Shown here: one piece after another, positions 18,301 through 26,806 of the stretch | How the letters are laid out: each line of letters opens with the position of its first letter | Position numbering within the stretch: position 1 is the stretch's first letter | Made by a program: the position numbers and the translations under genes | The notes under the pieces: model-generated | What the model was told of the DNA's origin: nothing | The model's input: the letters and a program-made list of their open reading frames with translations, nothing else | Databases searched by the model: none | From: Chryseobacterium sp. H1D6B | Lineage (GTDB): Bacteria > Bacteroidota > Bacteroidia > Flavobacteriales > Weeksellaceae | Reading direction: 5' to 3' | NCBI RefSeq assembly: GCF_029892445.1 | Contig: NZ_JARXVJ010000001.1 | Span: 3,968,001 to 4,032,000, forward strand | DNA: 64,000 nucleotides

Positions 18301-18421
18301 AGTTTTTATAGAGAATCCAAATATAAACAAATATGCATTCGATTTTGAATTTTGTTTATATTTTCGAAATCTATATGTTTTTTATCAAGTTTTTATCAAT
18401 TATTAATTCGATTTTTATTAT

Positions 18422-18429
18422 TATTTTTG
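18422..18429 (+). promoter_or_regulatory. Promoter -7 box of DUF4920 gene
   Basis: TATTTTTG, a TAnnTTTG match 15 bp before the ATG at 18445. Confidence 0.45.
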
Positions 18430-18444
18430 GGAAAAATATTAAAA

Positions 18445-18960
18445 ATGAAATTCAAGGCTATATTATTTGCAGCTGCCGTAAGTGTTTCCACTTTAGCATT
18501 CGCACAAGAGACATCACAGAAGAAATTTTCTCCGCCGGCAGGAAATGCAGTAATAGGAGATACTTATGGAGCTGGGGTAGCTTCTACATCTGAATCGCAG
18601 GCTATTACTGTTGAAAAATTAGGAAAGAAGCTTAAAAAGGAAAATAAAAAAGTTGAAAACGTAGCGATCAAAGGAAAAGTAACTGATGTATGCGAGAAAA
18701 AAGGATGCTGGTTAACTATCCAGACTGACGACAATTCTCAGTTTTTCGTAAAAATGAAAGACTATGCATTCTTCGTTCCTACTTCTTTAAAAGGTAAAAA
18801 TGTAGTTTTAGAAGGAAGCGCCGAAAGAAAAGTAACTTCAATTGACGAACAGAAACACTACGCTGAAGATGCTAAAAAGCCGCAGTCTGAAATCGACGCT
18901 ATCAAAACACCGAAAGAAGAAATAAGATTTGTAGCCAACGGAATTAAGGTAGTAAATTAA
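18445..18960 (+). CDS. DUF4920 domain-containing secreted protein
   Basis: A 171-residue exported protein with a signal peptide MKFKAILFAAAVSVSTLAFA. Its OB-like core contains VAIKGKVTDVCEKKGCWLTI with a conserved Cys pair (CEKKGC), then FFVKMKDYAFFVPTSLKGKN. This is the DUF4920 family of Bacteroidota, and the conserved Cys residues suggest metal or redox chemistry. That is inference only. The ATG at 18445 is chosen because it begins the signal peptide; an in-frame ATG further upstream (18352) would put a hydrophobic AT-rich leader before it. Confidence 0.82.
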   Translation: MKFKAILFAAAVSVSTLAFAQETSQKKFSPPAGNAVIGDTYGAGVASTSESQAITVEKLGKKLKKENKKVENVAIKGKVTDVCEKKGCWLTIQTDDNSQFFVKMKDYAFFVPTSLKGKNVVLEGSAERKVTSIDEQKHYAEDAKKPQSEIDAIKTPKEEIRFVANGIKVVN

Positions 18961-18969
18961 TAAACGAAC

Positions 18970-19019
18970 TGTCATTTTGAAAAGGACAGCAGAATCCTTG
19001 AGATTGATCTGAAATGACA
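18970..19019. repeat. Short imperfect inverted repeat, REP-like
   Basis: TGTCATTT (18970-18977) and AAATGACA (19012-19019) enclose about 34 bp with a GGACAGCAGAATCCTTGAG core. Form and position between converging genes resemble short extragenic repeats of Bacteroidota (TGTCATTTCGA... type). Only one copy was noticed here. Confidence 0.35.
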
Positions 19020-19032
19020 AAAATTGATAAAC

Positions 19033-19061
19033 AAAAAGCGGAACCTATTGTTCCGCTTTTT
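19033..19061. terminator. Bidirectional terminator between DUF4920 and M14 genes
   Basis: Arms AAAAAGCGGAA/TTCCGCTTTTT with a 7-nt loop, flanked by A-run and T-run, directly after the M14 stop at 19062. Confidence 0.85.
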
Positions 19062-20171
19062 TTAGTCTTCAATTCTAAAACTGACCTGGGTGTCTAATTT
19101 TGGATATTTAGTTTTAGAAATAAATTTCTTTCCGGTACAATCTATTTCCTTCCAGCCTTTCTTTTTCTTCACATCTCCTGCTTCTACCACAAAAGGGACA
19201 AATGATATCTCATCATTCCCCTCTTCTATTATTTCTCTGTACTGAACAGCAATATCCAAAATACAGTGGTGATCTGTATTCAATTTTACATTTCTATAGA
19301 TTACATCATAATGCGTTTCCTGATTTTCGGGAATTTCTAAATAAATCTCCCATCCTGTAATATCAGAGTTTAGTTCACTAATGGCTTTTAAAGCATAATA
19401 AAGAGCAACTGTATAATATTTTCTTGTTTCCGTTCTTGTGTAGTCATTTTCAAAATGTCCCCCTTCAAACAGAATCGTAGGCATTCCGGCTTTGATAAAA
19501 TTATCACCCGTAGATGCAGGATAGAACTCATCCGAATATCTGCCGATCTGGTCTGGAATTAATTCTTTTAAATGAGTATAAACTTCAGCTATGACCGCCA
19601 TACATTTTTTTCTGTTATCTGTAACAGTACGTTCTACATCTTCTGATGGAGCAAGAAAGGATAATGTAGCAGGATGAATTCCATCCGTAGTAAAGATGGT
19701 TCTCTGCTCATGGAGATTTAAGGCGTAATCATATCTATTAGCCGAAACCATTTTTTTAAGGAACTTAATCTCTTTACTCGCTTCATTATGAAAATCCCTA
19801 TTGAGATCTATACTTGCTGCATTAAGTCTTGTCCACATTTCTGAACCATCTGGATTCAGCATAAAAATAAAATCGAGTTTGATCTTACTAAAAAGCTCGT
19901 CTCTCATTTCAGGAGCTTTATCCAGGCTTATCAAAAGATCTAACATTGCATGGGTAGCATTAGATTCATTTCCGTGCATCTGAGACCAGGCAAGGACATT
20001 AATACTGCCGGTACCAAGACTCAGTTTATAAATAGGCTTATCTAAATATGATTTTCCAATCTCTTGTATGTGATCACTGAGATTGGCCTGTAGGTAAGAA
20101 AATAATTTTTCAGGAGAAATATAGCGGTTTGGAAAATTAGGGTTTGGAAGATAAATCTGTTCGAAATTCAT
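19062..20171 (-). CDS. M14 family zinc carboxypeptidase-like protein
   Basis: A 369-residue metallopeptidase-like protein with the M14 zinc site HGNES (H66, E69) and the third ligand H154 in LNLHEQ, plus the substrate-binding DLNRDF near residue 122. A late EGGHFE may supply the general-base Glu. No signal peptide is seen, so a cytoplasmic role is likely. Family members remove C-terminal residues or deacylate amino acids; the substrate is unknown. A TAnnTTTG box precedes it. Confidence 0.88.
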   Translation of the reverse strand: MNFEQIYLPNPNFPNRYISPEKLFSYLQANLSDHIQEIGKSYLDKPIYKLSLGTGSINVLAWSQMHGNESNATHAMLDLLISLDKAPEMRDELFSKIKLDFIFMLNPDGSEMWTRLNAASIDLNRDFHNEASKEIKFLKKMVSANRYDYALNLHEQRTIFTTDGIHPATLSFLAPSEDVERTVTDNRKKCMAVIAEVYTHLKELIPDQIGRYSDEFYPASTGDNFIKAGMPTILFEGGHFENDYTRTETRKYYTVALYYALKAISELNSDITGWEIYLEIPENQETHYDVIYRNVKLNTDHHCILDIAVQYREIIEEGNDEISFVPFVVEAGDVKKKKGWKEIDCTGKKFISKTKYPKLDTQVSFRIED

Positions 20172-20193
20172 TGAGTTAATAATTTACATCAGT

Positions 20194-20201
20194 CAAATTT
20201 A
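20194..20201 (-). promoter_or_regulatory. Promoter -7 box of M14 gene
   Basis: TAAATTTG on the minus strand, a TAnnTTTG match 22 bp before the ATG at 20171. Confidence 0.45.
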
Positions 20202-21005
20202 GCAATTTTTGAGGAAAAAATAAAATTAACATTTGTAATATGCTCGATATTTTTCAAACGATATAAATTGACATAATGTCTGTGGATAAAATTGTGGATT
20301 GCGAATAATTAAATTAATATTATTTAAAATACTAAAAGTCAGTAATTTATAAGTTTTAAGTAAATAATGTTTTTAAGTTTACTTTAAGTGTAAAAATTAG
20401 TGTTTATCAACAATTGGGTGTAATTATATTAAACGTGGATAACATTGGATAACTTTAATTTACAGCATTTTATACAAATGTAAATTGTTGGTAATTTTGT
20501 CATTTGCCTTCAAAAATCAGCTGTTATTTTGATTTAAATTACAATTCTAAATCGACAAGAAATTTACCCTGACAAAGAAATATATCCTTTTCATAATTAA
20601 ATGTTAAGACAGGCTCCTATTAGGCTTTGCAGGGCATATAATATGATACTATCAAGGAAGCAGTAGGATATTTACCTATGTAATCAGTCATTTAGCTTGT
20701 CTCCTACTCTCCATGTTAAATTTAAAGCCTAAAACTTAGTATAATAATCTTACATGATGCCTCAGTAGGATATTTATCAAAAATATTTCACTACTTCTAT
20801 TTCACTAAGGTATTATCTCAACTTTTAACCGAACTAGAACCCTAAAAATTATGGGTTGTGGAAAATTTGTTAAATAAAAATAAGCAGAAAATTTTATTAA
20901 CATTATAATTAGTTGTTTATCAATAAAATACATTAGTTTACTTTTGTATATCTCATAACTTTATAATCGTTTACATTTGTGTATTGTGATTATAAATCTT
21001 ATCTT

Positions 21006-21013
21006 TACATTTG
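21006..21013 (+). promoter_or_regulatory. Promoter of the HTH regulator, overlapping an inverted repeat
   Basis: TACATTTG matches the -7 box, and a TTG at 20984-20986 lies 19 bp upstream as the -33 element. The box sits inside the palindrome TTTACA-TT-TGTAAA (21004-21017), so a repressor bound there would block the promoter; self-control by the HTH protein is plausible. Confidence 0.6.
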
Positions 21014-21037
21014 TAAACTAATTAAAAGCTTATTTTT

Positions 21038-21565
21038 ATGAGTTTAAATGAGAGAATTTCAAAAGTTATAGAGTATTCTAATCTGAGTCCATCTGAATTT
21101 GCAGATGAGATAGATGTACAGCGTTCTTCTATATCGCACATCACCTCTGGAAGGAATAAACCTTCTTTAGAGTTTATCATAAAAATAAAATCACGCTTCC
21201 CTGAGATCCTTTGGGACTGGCTTGTAAACGGTGATGGTGAAATGCTAAAATCTGATGAGCTGGAAATAAATAAGGCGGAAGACGATGACGAAAAAATAAA
21301 ACCTACTTCTCCACCCGATTTGTTTACTCTGATTGGTGATGATGATTTTGGGGCAGAAGAAAGTCAGGAAAGCTATCAAAAATCGGAGCCCCGAGAATCT
21401 AATATTCCTCATCAACGGCCAATTCAGGAAAAAATAAACGATTCTCAGCGATTAGAAAGATCGAATGAAGAAATAATAAGCCAAGCTATTGGAAATCAGA
21501 CTAATAAAATAAAAAGGATTGTTTTGTTTTATGAAAACGGAAAATTTGAAAGTTTTGAGCCATAA
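21038..21565 (+). CDS. XRE/Cro-type helix-turn-helix regulator
   Basis: A 175-residue protein. Residues 1 to about 60 form an HTH_XRE domain (SLNERISKVIEYSNLSPSEF, then ADEIDVQRSSISHITSGRNK with the recognition helix), followed by FPEILWDWLVNGDGEML, a typical continuation in flavobacterial XRE proteins. The remaining hundred residues are polar and probably disordered. The last 17 residues (IKRIVLFYENGKFESFEP) are more hydrophobic and may be a contact or dimer element. It follows the long non-coding region and has an operator-like palindrome at its promoter. The targets are unknown. Confidence 0.83.
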   Translation: MSLNERISKVIEYSNLSPSEFADEIDVQRSSISHITSGRNKPSLEFIIKIKSRFPEILWDWLVNGDGEMLKSDELEINKAEDDDEKIKPTSPPDLFTLIGDDDFGAEESQESYQKSEPRESNIPHQRPIQEKINDSQRLERSNEEIISQAIGNQTNKIKRIVLFYENGKFESFEP

Positions 21566-21568
21566 AAA

Positions 21569-21592
21569 ACCTGATCACAAAAATGATCAGGT
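21569..21592. terminator. Hairpin after the HTH gene
   Basis: Arms ACCTGATCA/TGATCAGGT just after the stop. An A-run precedes it but no T-run follows on the plus strand, so termination on the plus strand is less certain. Confidence 0.5.
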
Positions 21593-22033
21593 CAAAAAAT
21601 ATTTGAAGAAGAAAACTAAAATTGATTAGTTTATATTTTTAGACAGTTTAGTATTCCATTATAATATTAGGGTGCTATTTTTATTTTCCAGATTTCTTCT
21701 TTGATGAAAATTAAATTTATGCGAAATATGTTTAGGCATAATCTTAACTATTCAAATCTAATATTTTGAATATATTTACATTTTTTCAAGAAAAGTAATT
21801 GTTGTATTTTTAAGTTGCAAACAACTTAACTGTAATTATTTTTTTCATGGCCTCATTTTTTATTAGTGTTAATCAAATGTAATAAAAGATAATCATATTA
21901 ACAATATAAATTTAAAAAAAATACATTATAATTAATATAATAAATAATTTATATCATTAAAATTAATTCAGATTTTAAAACTACTATTATAAGATCCATA
22001 AAAAATACTTGATTTTACAGAATCAGCCACAAT

Positions 22034-22066
22034 AAAAAAGCTTCACAAATTTTGCGAAGCTTTTTT
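22034..22066 (-). terminator. Hairpin terminator after proline dehydrogenase
   Basis: Arms AAAAAAGCTTC/GAAGCTTTTTT, 20 bp after the stop at 22086. Confidence 0.85.
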
Positions 22067-22085
22067 TATTTTAATCCGAGAATAA

Positions 22086-23252
22086 TTACTTTTTTCTTCT
22101 CTCTAATTCTTTTTGAATCAATCCAAGTTCTCTTCCGGTCTGTCCTGCCACAGAAGTGTTTTCACGGGCTCTTCTGGTAAGATATGGGACAACATCTTTC
22201 ACGGGTCCGTATGGAAGGTATTTAGCTGCATTATAGCCCTTATCAGAAAGATAAAAGGTGATGTTATCACTCATCCCATAAAGCTGTCCAAAATAAACGT
22301 GAGGGTTTCCGTTTTCCAGAGACTTTGCTTTCATTTTATCCATTACCAGCTCAGAAGAGATCTCATTATGTGTTCCGAAGAAAGCTGAGACTTTATCCAG
22401 ATGGCCCATTACAAAATCAATTCCTGCATTATAATTTTTATCCGTTGCATCCTTATTCGGCTGGATAGGATCTGCATATCCTTTCTGTGCCGCTCTGGCT
22501 CTTTCTTTTTCCATGTAGGCACCGCGCACAATTTTATAACCGATACAGTAATTTTTTTCTCTGGCTCTCTGCAGATGGCTTTCCATATATTCCAGTCTTC
22601 CCGTTCTGTACATCTGGATCGTATTCCAAACGATAGGTTTTTCCTGGTTATACTTCTCCATCATCTCTTCACACAACTGATCAGCAGCATCCTGCATCCA
22701 GGTTTCTTCTGCATCTACCATTACTTTTTTATCATTTTCATGGCAGAGTTTACATACTTCATCGAATCTTTTTACGACTCTTACCCATTCTTCTTTTTGG
22801 CTTGTAGTAAGTTCTGCATTCTTTCCAACAGCTTCATACAGATCAATTCTGCCAAAAGCAGTAGGTTTAAAAACAATAAAAGGAATCGCAGGATTACCTA
22901 CAGAAAACCTAATGATGTCTTTAATTTCTTTGCATACGGCATCAAAGGTTTCCTCATCTTCTTTACCTTCAATAGAATAATCGAAGATACTTCCAACTCC
23001 TCTTTTGAAAAGCTGTTTTACCGCTTTCATACTTTCCTCACGGGTTTCGCCGCCACAGAACTGTTCAAATAATGTATTTTTCACAATTCCGGTAACGAAA
23101 GGGAAATTATTATGAACCGTAAAATTAAGAATAGAAGTTCCAACACTTGTTAAAGCAGGCTGTTCAATCATCTTGAACATCCAGTATGCTTTTCTTAATT
23201 GAGCATTAGACTTATCTGCAAATGCAACTTTAGTATCGTTAAAAATGGGCAT
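22086..23252 (-). CDS. Proline dehydrogenase
   Basis: A 388-residue monofunctional PRODH that oxidises proline to pyrroline-5-carboxylate with FAD, passing electrons to the quinone pool. The barrel motifs include FKPTAFGR, VMVDAEETWMQ, IVWNTIQMYRTGRLEYM, YKIVRGAYMEKERARA (flavin contact) and the late substrate-binding LTRRARENT. No P5C dehydrogenase domain is fused, unlike proteobacterial PutA. A TAnnTTTG box is 25 bp upstream of the ATG at 23252, making a short leader. Confidence 0.93.
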   Translation of the reverse strand: MPIFNDTKVAFADKSNAQLRKAYWMFKMIEQPALTSVGTSILNFTVHNNFPFVTGIVKNTLFEQFCGGETREESMKAVKQLFKRGVGSIFDYSIEGKEDEETFDAVCKEIKDIIRFSVGNPAIPFIVFKPTAFGRIDLYEAVGKNAELTTSQKEEWVRVVKRFDEVCKLCHENDKKVMVDAEETWMQDAADQLCEEMMEKYNQEKPIVWNTIQMYRTGRLEYMESHLQRAREKNYCIGYKIVRGAYMEKERARAAQKGYADPIQPNKDATDKNYNAGIDFVMGHLDKVSAFFGTHNEISSELVMDKMKAKSLENGNPHVYFGQLYGMSDNITFYLSDKGYNAAKYLPYGPVKDVVPYLTRRARENTSVAGQTGRELGLIQKELERRKK

Positions 23253-23277
23253 TCCTTTTTATATAAATTTAATTGTG

Positions 23278-23285
23278 CAAAGGTA
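23278..23285 (-). promoter_or_regulatory. Promoter -7 box of proline dehydrogenase
   Basis: TACCTTTG on the minus strand, a TAnnTTTG match 25 bp before the ATG at 23252. Confidence 0.5.
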
Positions 23286-23317
23286 ATAATAACCTTAGTC
23301 TTTTTAAAGAATATTTT

Positions 23318-24247
23318 CTATAATTTACCTTCAATTCCATTCAGGAGCATCGCGATAATTCCGACAAAGACCCAAAGTCTTAAGATATTTAACGTGATGA
23401 ATTTACTCCTTCTGGTGTAGTTTAGCAACAGATAAATACAAGAGATCATCACCAATAAACCTCCTGAAAAATAATAGGCCATAAAACCGGAAATTCCAGT
23501 TCTTGCAATAAGTTTCATAGAAACCAGCATTATTACAACAAGCAGCGAAATAATAATGATCTTACTTTTCTTACTGCCGTAAAAATTAGGAATGGTAGTA
23601 TATCCAAATGCTTTATCAACACTTTTGGTAAGGGTATCTTTTACAATATCAATACATAAAAGGATTAAAAACAGAAATACTGCCATGAGCAGAAGTTTCT
23701 TCGAAAAGGTTTCGTAATAGACCATCATTCCGAAAAAAGGATATAATGTGAGACTTACAAACGTAAGATTATTTAAAATTAGAATACGGCTCAGTTTATG
23801 GCTGTAAAACCACATGAAAAACTGATAAACAATGAAATAAGCGAAAACCCGATGTGAAATCATCCAGGCAGTTCCCAAAGAAACAGCACTGAGGACGAGA
23901 TAGGCATAAAGAAAATATTTCTGTTTGATGAAACTTTGAAGCCTTGTTCTAAAAGGTTTCATGACGTAATCTTTTTCCAGATCATAGAACTGATTAATAA
24001 TTCCGCCAGCCAAAATACTTAAAACGGTACAGAAAATAATCCCGTGAACTTTAAAATCAAAAACAAAATTTCTTAAGCTTTCTTCTTGGTTAAATAAGAA
24101 AAATGTGGATACATATAATGCAAAAGTGAGTAAAATGGCTACAGAAAACCTAGCTCCCAGCAGGAAGCCGACAAACTGTGAAAATCTGTAAAATAGAGAT
24201 TTAGAAACGTAATTTTTCTGTTGGAAATTTTCTTTTTCAGAATTCAT
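23318..24247 (-). CDS. UbiA-family prenyltransferase (geranylgeranylglycerol-phosphate synthase-like)
   Basis: A 309-residue membrane prenyltransferase with about eight helices. The first Asp motif is NQFYDLEKDYVMKPFR and the second is DIVKDTLTKSVDKAFGYTTI. It is distinct from the MenA in this window. It starts 11 bp after the mevalonate kinase-like gene, so it probably uses an isoprenyl diphosphate from that route; flavobacterial homologues next to mevalonate genes are often called geranylgeranylglycerol-phosphate geranylgeranyltransferases. The lipid or quinone product is not determined here. Confidence 0.82.
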   Translation of the reverse strand: MNSEKENFQQKNYVSKSLFYRFSQFVGFLLGARFSVAILLTFALYVSTFFLFNQEESLRNFVFDFKVHGIIFCTVLSILAGGIINQFYDLEKDYVMKPFRTRLQSFIKQKYFLYAYLVLSAVSLGTAWMISHRVFAYFIVYQFFMWFYSHKLSRILILNNLTFVSLTLYPFFGMMVYYETFSKKLLLMAVFLFLILLCIDIVKDTLTKSVDKAFGYTTIPNFYGSKKSKIIIISLLVVIMLVSMKLIARTGISGFMAYYFSGGLLVMISCIYLLLNYTRRSKFITLNILRLWVFVGIIAMLLNGIEGKL

Positions 24248-24258
24248 TCCCAGCGTAT

Positions 24259-25191
24259 TTAAAATCTATAAATGACTTCTTTATGAAAACCTTCCAGCAT
24301 TTTTTCAGCTTTTTCGTAATCTTTAGTAAAGCCTAAAATATAGCCTCCGCCACCGCTTCCGCAAAGTTTTAGATAATAAGCATTTGAATCAAGGCCTTTT
24401 TTCCAGATATTGAAAATACTTTCAGGGATCATAGGTCTAAAATGTTCATATGCCCAATTGGAAAGTTTTTTTAAATTACGGAAGAAAGGGTTCATATCTT
24501 TTTTTAAGAAAGAATCTATACAGGCGTTATTGTAACGGATAAACTCTTCTTTCAATGTTTTACGGAAACCTTCAGTTTTCATTTTTTCAAAGAAAATCTG
24601 GATCATAGGGCCTGTCTCTCCTGTTATTCCGGAGTCAATAAGGAAAATAGCTCCTTTTCCGGCTTCACCTTCGGGGATAGATACTTTATCTAAATTTTCT
24701 TTATTTTCTATAAGAATAGGAAGATTCATGTAACAGATCAGAGGATCCATTCCTGAACTTTTCCCGTGGAAATAGCTTTCCATTTCTCCAAAAACAGCCT
24801 TTAAATTTTTTAAATTATCCTTTGAAATATTTTCAGGATTCAGTTTTTTTACCGAATATTTTTCAAAAACAGCGGCCACTAAAGCCCCGGAACTTCCTAC
24901 TCCATATCCCTGTGGAATATTAGAGTCAAAGAAAAGTCCTTTTGCTATATCATTTTTGAATCTTTTAATATCTAATTTGAAATCATCAGAAAGATCAAGA
25001 TTGATAAGATAATCTGAATATTTTTGTAAGTGATCGTTTGATTTTTTTTCAAATTCCGAGTCAGAGCCTGCAGCTGAAAACTTTAAAGTTCCTTTATAAA
25101 AACTATAAGGTACCACAAGACCTTGGGAATCTTCAATCATTCCATATTCTCCAAACAGAATTATTTTTGCGTAAAATAGAGGGTTCGTCAT
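24259..25191 (-). CDS. GHMP kinase, mevalonate kinase-like
   Basis: A 310-residue GHMP-superfamily kinase. Motif 1 is at the start (AKIILFGEYGMIEDSQGL), the ATP loop is PQGYGVGSSGA (93-103), and motif 3 is CGSGGGGYILGF near residue 285. The opening HGEY-like FGEY and the pairing with a UbiA prenyltransferase support mevalonate kinase in the mevalonate route to isoprenoids. I use the ATG at 25191 (MTNPLFYAK); an extension needs TTG at 25215, which lies inside the TAnnTTTG box at 25213-25220. Confidence 0.87.
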   Translation of the reverse strand: MTNPLFYAKIILFGEYGMIEDSQGLVVPYSFYKGTLKFSAAGSDSEFEKKSNDHLQKYSDYLINLDLSDDFKLDIKRFKNDIAKGLFFDSNIPQGYGVGSSGALVAAVFEKYSVKKLNPENISKDNLKNLKAVFGEMESYFHGKSSGMDPLICYMNLPILIENKENLDKVSIPEGEAGKGAIFLIDSGITGETGPMIQIFFEKMKTEGFRKTLKEEFIRYNNACIDSFLKKDMNPFFRNLKKLSNWAYEHFRPMIPESIFNIWKKGLDSNAYYLKLCGSGGGGYILGFTKDYEKAEKMLEGFHKEVIYRF

Positions 25192-25212
25192 TTTGGACAA
25201 TAAATCTTTTTG

Positions 25213-25220
25213 CAAAGTTA
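25213..25220 (-). promoter_or_regulatory. Promoter -7 box of mevalonate kinase
   Basis: TAACTTTG on the minus strand, 22 bp before the ATG at 25191. It suggests that this gene can start its own transcript separately from the MFS gene. Confidence 0.5.
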
Positions 25221-25258
25221 AAATTATTCAGCCAAATATAAGCAAAACTCAAGCCGAA

Positions 25259-26749
25259 TTACAAAGTATCTCTGTCTTTCATTGTCTTTACTTTCAAGAA
25301 ACGGATCAATACCAGTCCTGCAGCGAAGAACAGCGTCATAGAAAGTGCTGCAATACGCATATTATTGAAATGCTCAATTAATGTTGCGAAAATAAACGTT
25401 CCTATAATAATTGCTATTTTTTCCAGTACGTCATAGAAGCTGAAAAATGTAGTATTTTCCATAGAATCTTCCGGTAAAAGTTTAGAATAAGTAGATCTGG
25501 ACATCGCCTGAAGACCTCCCATTACTAAACCTACAACAGCTGCTACTCCGTAAAACTGATATTCTACAGTCGGGTTTTCTTTATTCAAGAAGTAAGCCCA
25601 AAGACAAGCCACAATCCATAATATAATGGCAATAGAGATCACATTCTTATTTCCAATTTTTCTAGATAATCTGGAAAATATAACAGCTCCGATAATAGCT
25701 TCAATCTGAATCACCAAAAGAGTTCCGATAAGTTTATCCTGTGCCAGATTTATTTCACTTTTCCCGAATAATGTTGCCATCAAGAAGATCGTCTGCATTC
25801 CTACACTGTAGAAAAAGAAACTTGACAGGAAGAACTTTAAGTTTTTATCTTTAAAAAGTTCACCTCCTACTTTAAACAGTTCACGGAAACTTTCCTTAGC
25901 GATATCTTTATAAAAACTGATATTGTCTTTAAAAACCTCAAAAAAACCTCCCTGCTCTTCATGTTTTTTGAAGATATTTTTATAGTTCAATAAAACAAGA
26001 TCTTTAGGAAGTTTATCTTTTACATTTCCGAACTGAGGAAGGTGTTTGAAAGTATACTGTGAGAAACCAAACCACCAAGCTCCCGTTAACAAGAAACTGA
26101 TTCTTGTAAATAACAACTGCTGGGCAGCCCCTTTAGCAAAAACCTGAATCAGCACTAAACAAAGAACTACTAAAACTACAGAGCCTATATATCCATATAC
26201 ATATCCTTTAGCCGAAAGTGCATCCTGTTTGTCGCGGGTTGCTATATCTGGCAGAAAGGAGTTATAGAAGACTAAACTACCCCAGAATCCTACACTGGCT
26301 GTTATGCTGAAAAGAAGTCCAAGAAATACATTGTGCATCCCCGTAAACATCGCTAATCCCATACAAGATGTAGCTCCTAAGTAACAGAAAAACTGTAAAA
26401 AAGATTTTTTATTTCCGATTGTATCTGCTAGAGAAGATAAAAATGGAGAAAGCAGTACCACGATAAGAAAAGATATCGTTAATGAATATCCATATACTGC
26501 ATCCGGCTGGTATTCTCTTCCGAACACTTTTATCATATGTCTTACCGGAACATCGATCCATGTTTTCGTTGCTTCTACATATTCCTTTTTCTCATATTTA
26601 GTGGTAAGTATAGAGTAATAAATTGGAAAGATAGTAGACGTTATTACCAGAGAGTAAACAGAATTTGCCCAGTCGTACACTGCCCAGGCCTTCATGATCT
26701 TTGGATTATTCTTTATATTTTGTGGTTTTTGATTCCCAGTTTCAGACAT
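25259..26749 (-). CDS. MFS transporter, UMF1/Atg22-like
   Basis: A 496-residue transporter with about twelve helices. The opening MKAWAVYDWANSVYSLVITS is the family hallmark of UMF1/Atg22-type major facilitators, as is NKKSFLQFFCYLGATSC after helix 2-3. A central cytoplasmic region at about 240-290 is charged. Yeast Atg22 exports amino acids from vacuoles; bacterial relatives have unknown substrates. The ATG at 26749 is used rather than a TTG at 26758. It lies upstream of the mevalonate kinase and UbiA genes. Confidence 0.85.
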   Translation of the reverse strand: MSETGNQKPQNIKNNPKIMKAWAVYDWANSVYSLVITSTIFPIYYSILTTKYEKKEYVEATKTWIDVPVRHMIKVFGREYQPDAVYGYSLTISFLIVVLLSPFLSSLADTIGNKKSFLQFFCYLGATSCMGLAMFTGMHNVFLGLLFSITASVGFWGSLVFYNSFLPDIATRDKQDALSAKGYVYGYIGSVVLVVLCLVLIQVFAKGAAQQLLFTRISFLLTGAWWFGFSQYTFKHLPQFGNVKDKLPKDLVLLNYKNIFKKHEEQGGFFEVFKDNISFYKDIAKESFRELFKVGGELFKDKNLKFFLSSFFFYSVGMQTIFLMATLFGKSEINLAQDKLIGTLLVIQIEAIIGAVIFSRLSRKIGNKNVISIAIILWIVACLWAYFLNKENPTVEYQFYGVAAVVGLVMGGLQAMSRSTYSKLLPEDSMENTTFFSFYDVLEKIAIIIGTFIFATLIEHFNNMRIAALSMTLFFAAGLVLIRFLKVKTMKDRDTL

Positions 26750-26770
26750 TTCAAACAAATATTAGTTGCA

Positions 26771-26778
26771 CAAAAATA
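26771..26778 (-). promoter_or_regulatory. Promoter -7 box of MFS gene
   Basis: TATTTTTG on the minus strand, 21 bp before the ATG at 26749. Confidence 0.45.
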
Positions 26779-26780
26779 AA

Positions 26781-26806
26781 AAAACCATTGAATATTCAAT
26801 GGTTTT
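26781..26806. terminator. Perfect palindromic hairpin upstream of the MFS gene
   Basis: AAAACCATTGAAT/ATTCAATGGTTTT is a 26-nt perfect palindrome with flanking A/T runs. It looks like an intrinsic terminator, yet no gene clearly ends there on either strand. Confidence 0.5.

Larger units (their letters stand above)
20172..21037. other. 866-bp non-coding region with DnaA-box-like sequences and repeats
   Basis: No convincing gene is found on either strand. The region contains a perfect TGTGGATAA (20281-20289) and near matches at 20292-20300, 20404-20412, 20434-20442 and 20856-20864. A 14-bp direct repeat CAGTAGGATATTTA occurs at 20661-20674 and 20763-20776. The motif TTTACATTTGT occurs three times near 20471-20484 (reversed), 20970-20980 and 21005-21014. 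It is very AT-rich at its ends and less so between 20600 and 20720. It could be a regulatory, replication-related or RNA-coding region. Confidence 0.55.
21566..22085. other. 520-bp AT-rich intergenic region
   Basis: It holds a hairpin at 21569-21592 and the proline dehydrogenase terminator at 22034-22066. The remaining 430 bp is strongly AT-rich with no supported gene, RNA or clear repeat. Confidence 0.55.

Noticed and set aside
18352..18444. Extended N-terminus of the DUF4920 protein
   Set aside because: It would put a long hydrophobic AT-rich stretch before a normal signal peptide, and it contains the promoter box.
20281..20442. Replication origin (oriC) because of DnaA-box-like sequences
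   Set aside because: Genes on both sides run mostly on the minus strand with no switch in direction, and dnaA is not near; kept only as an open question about the non-coding region.
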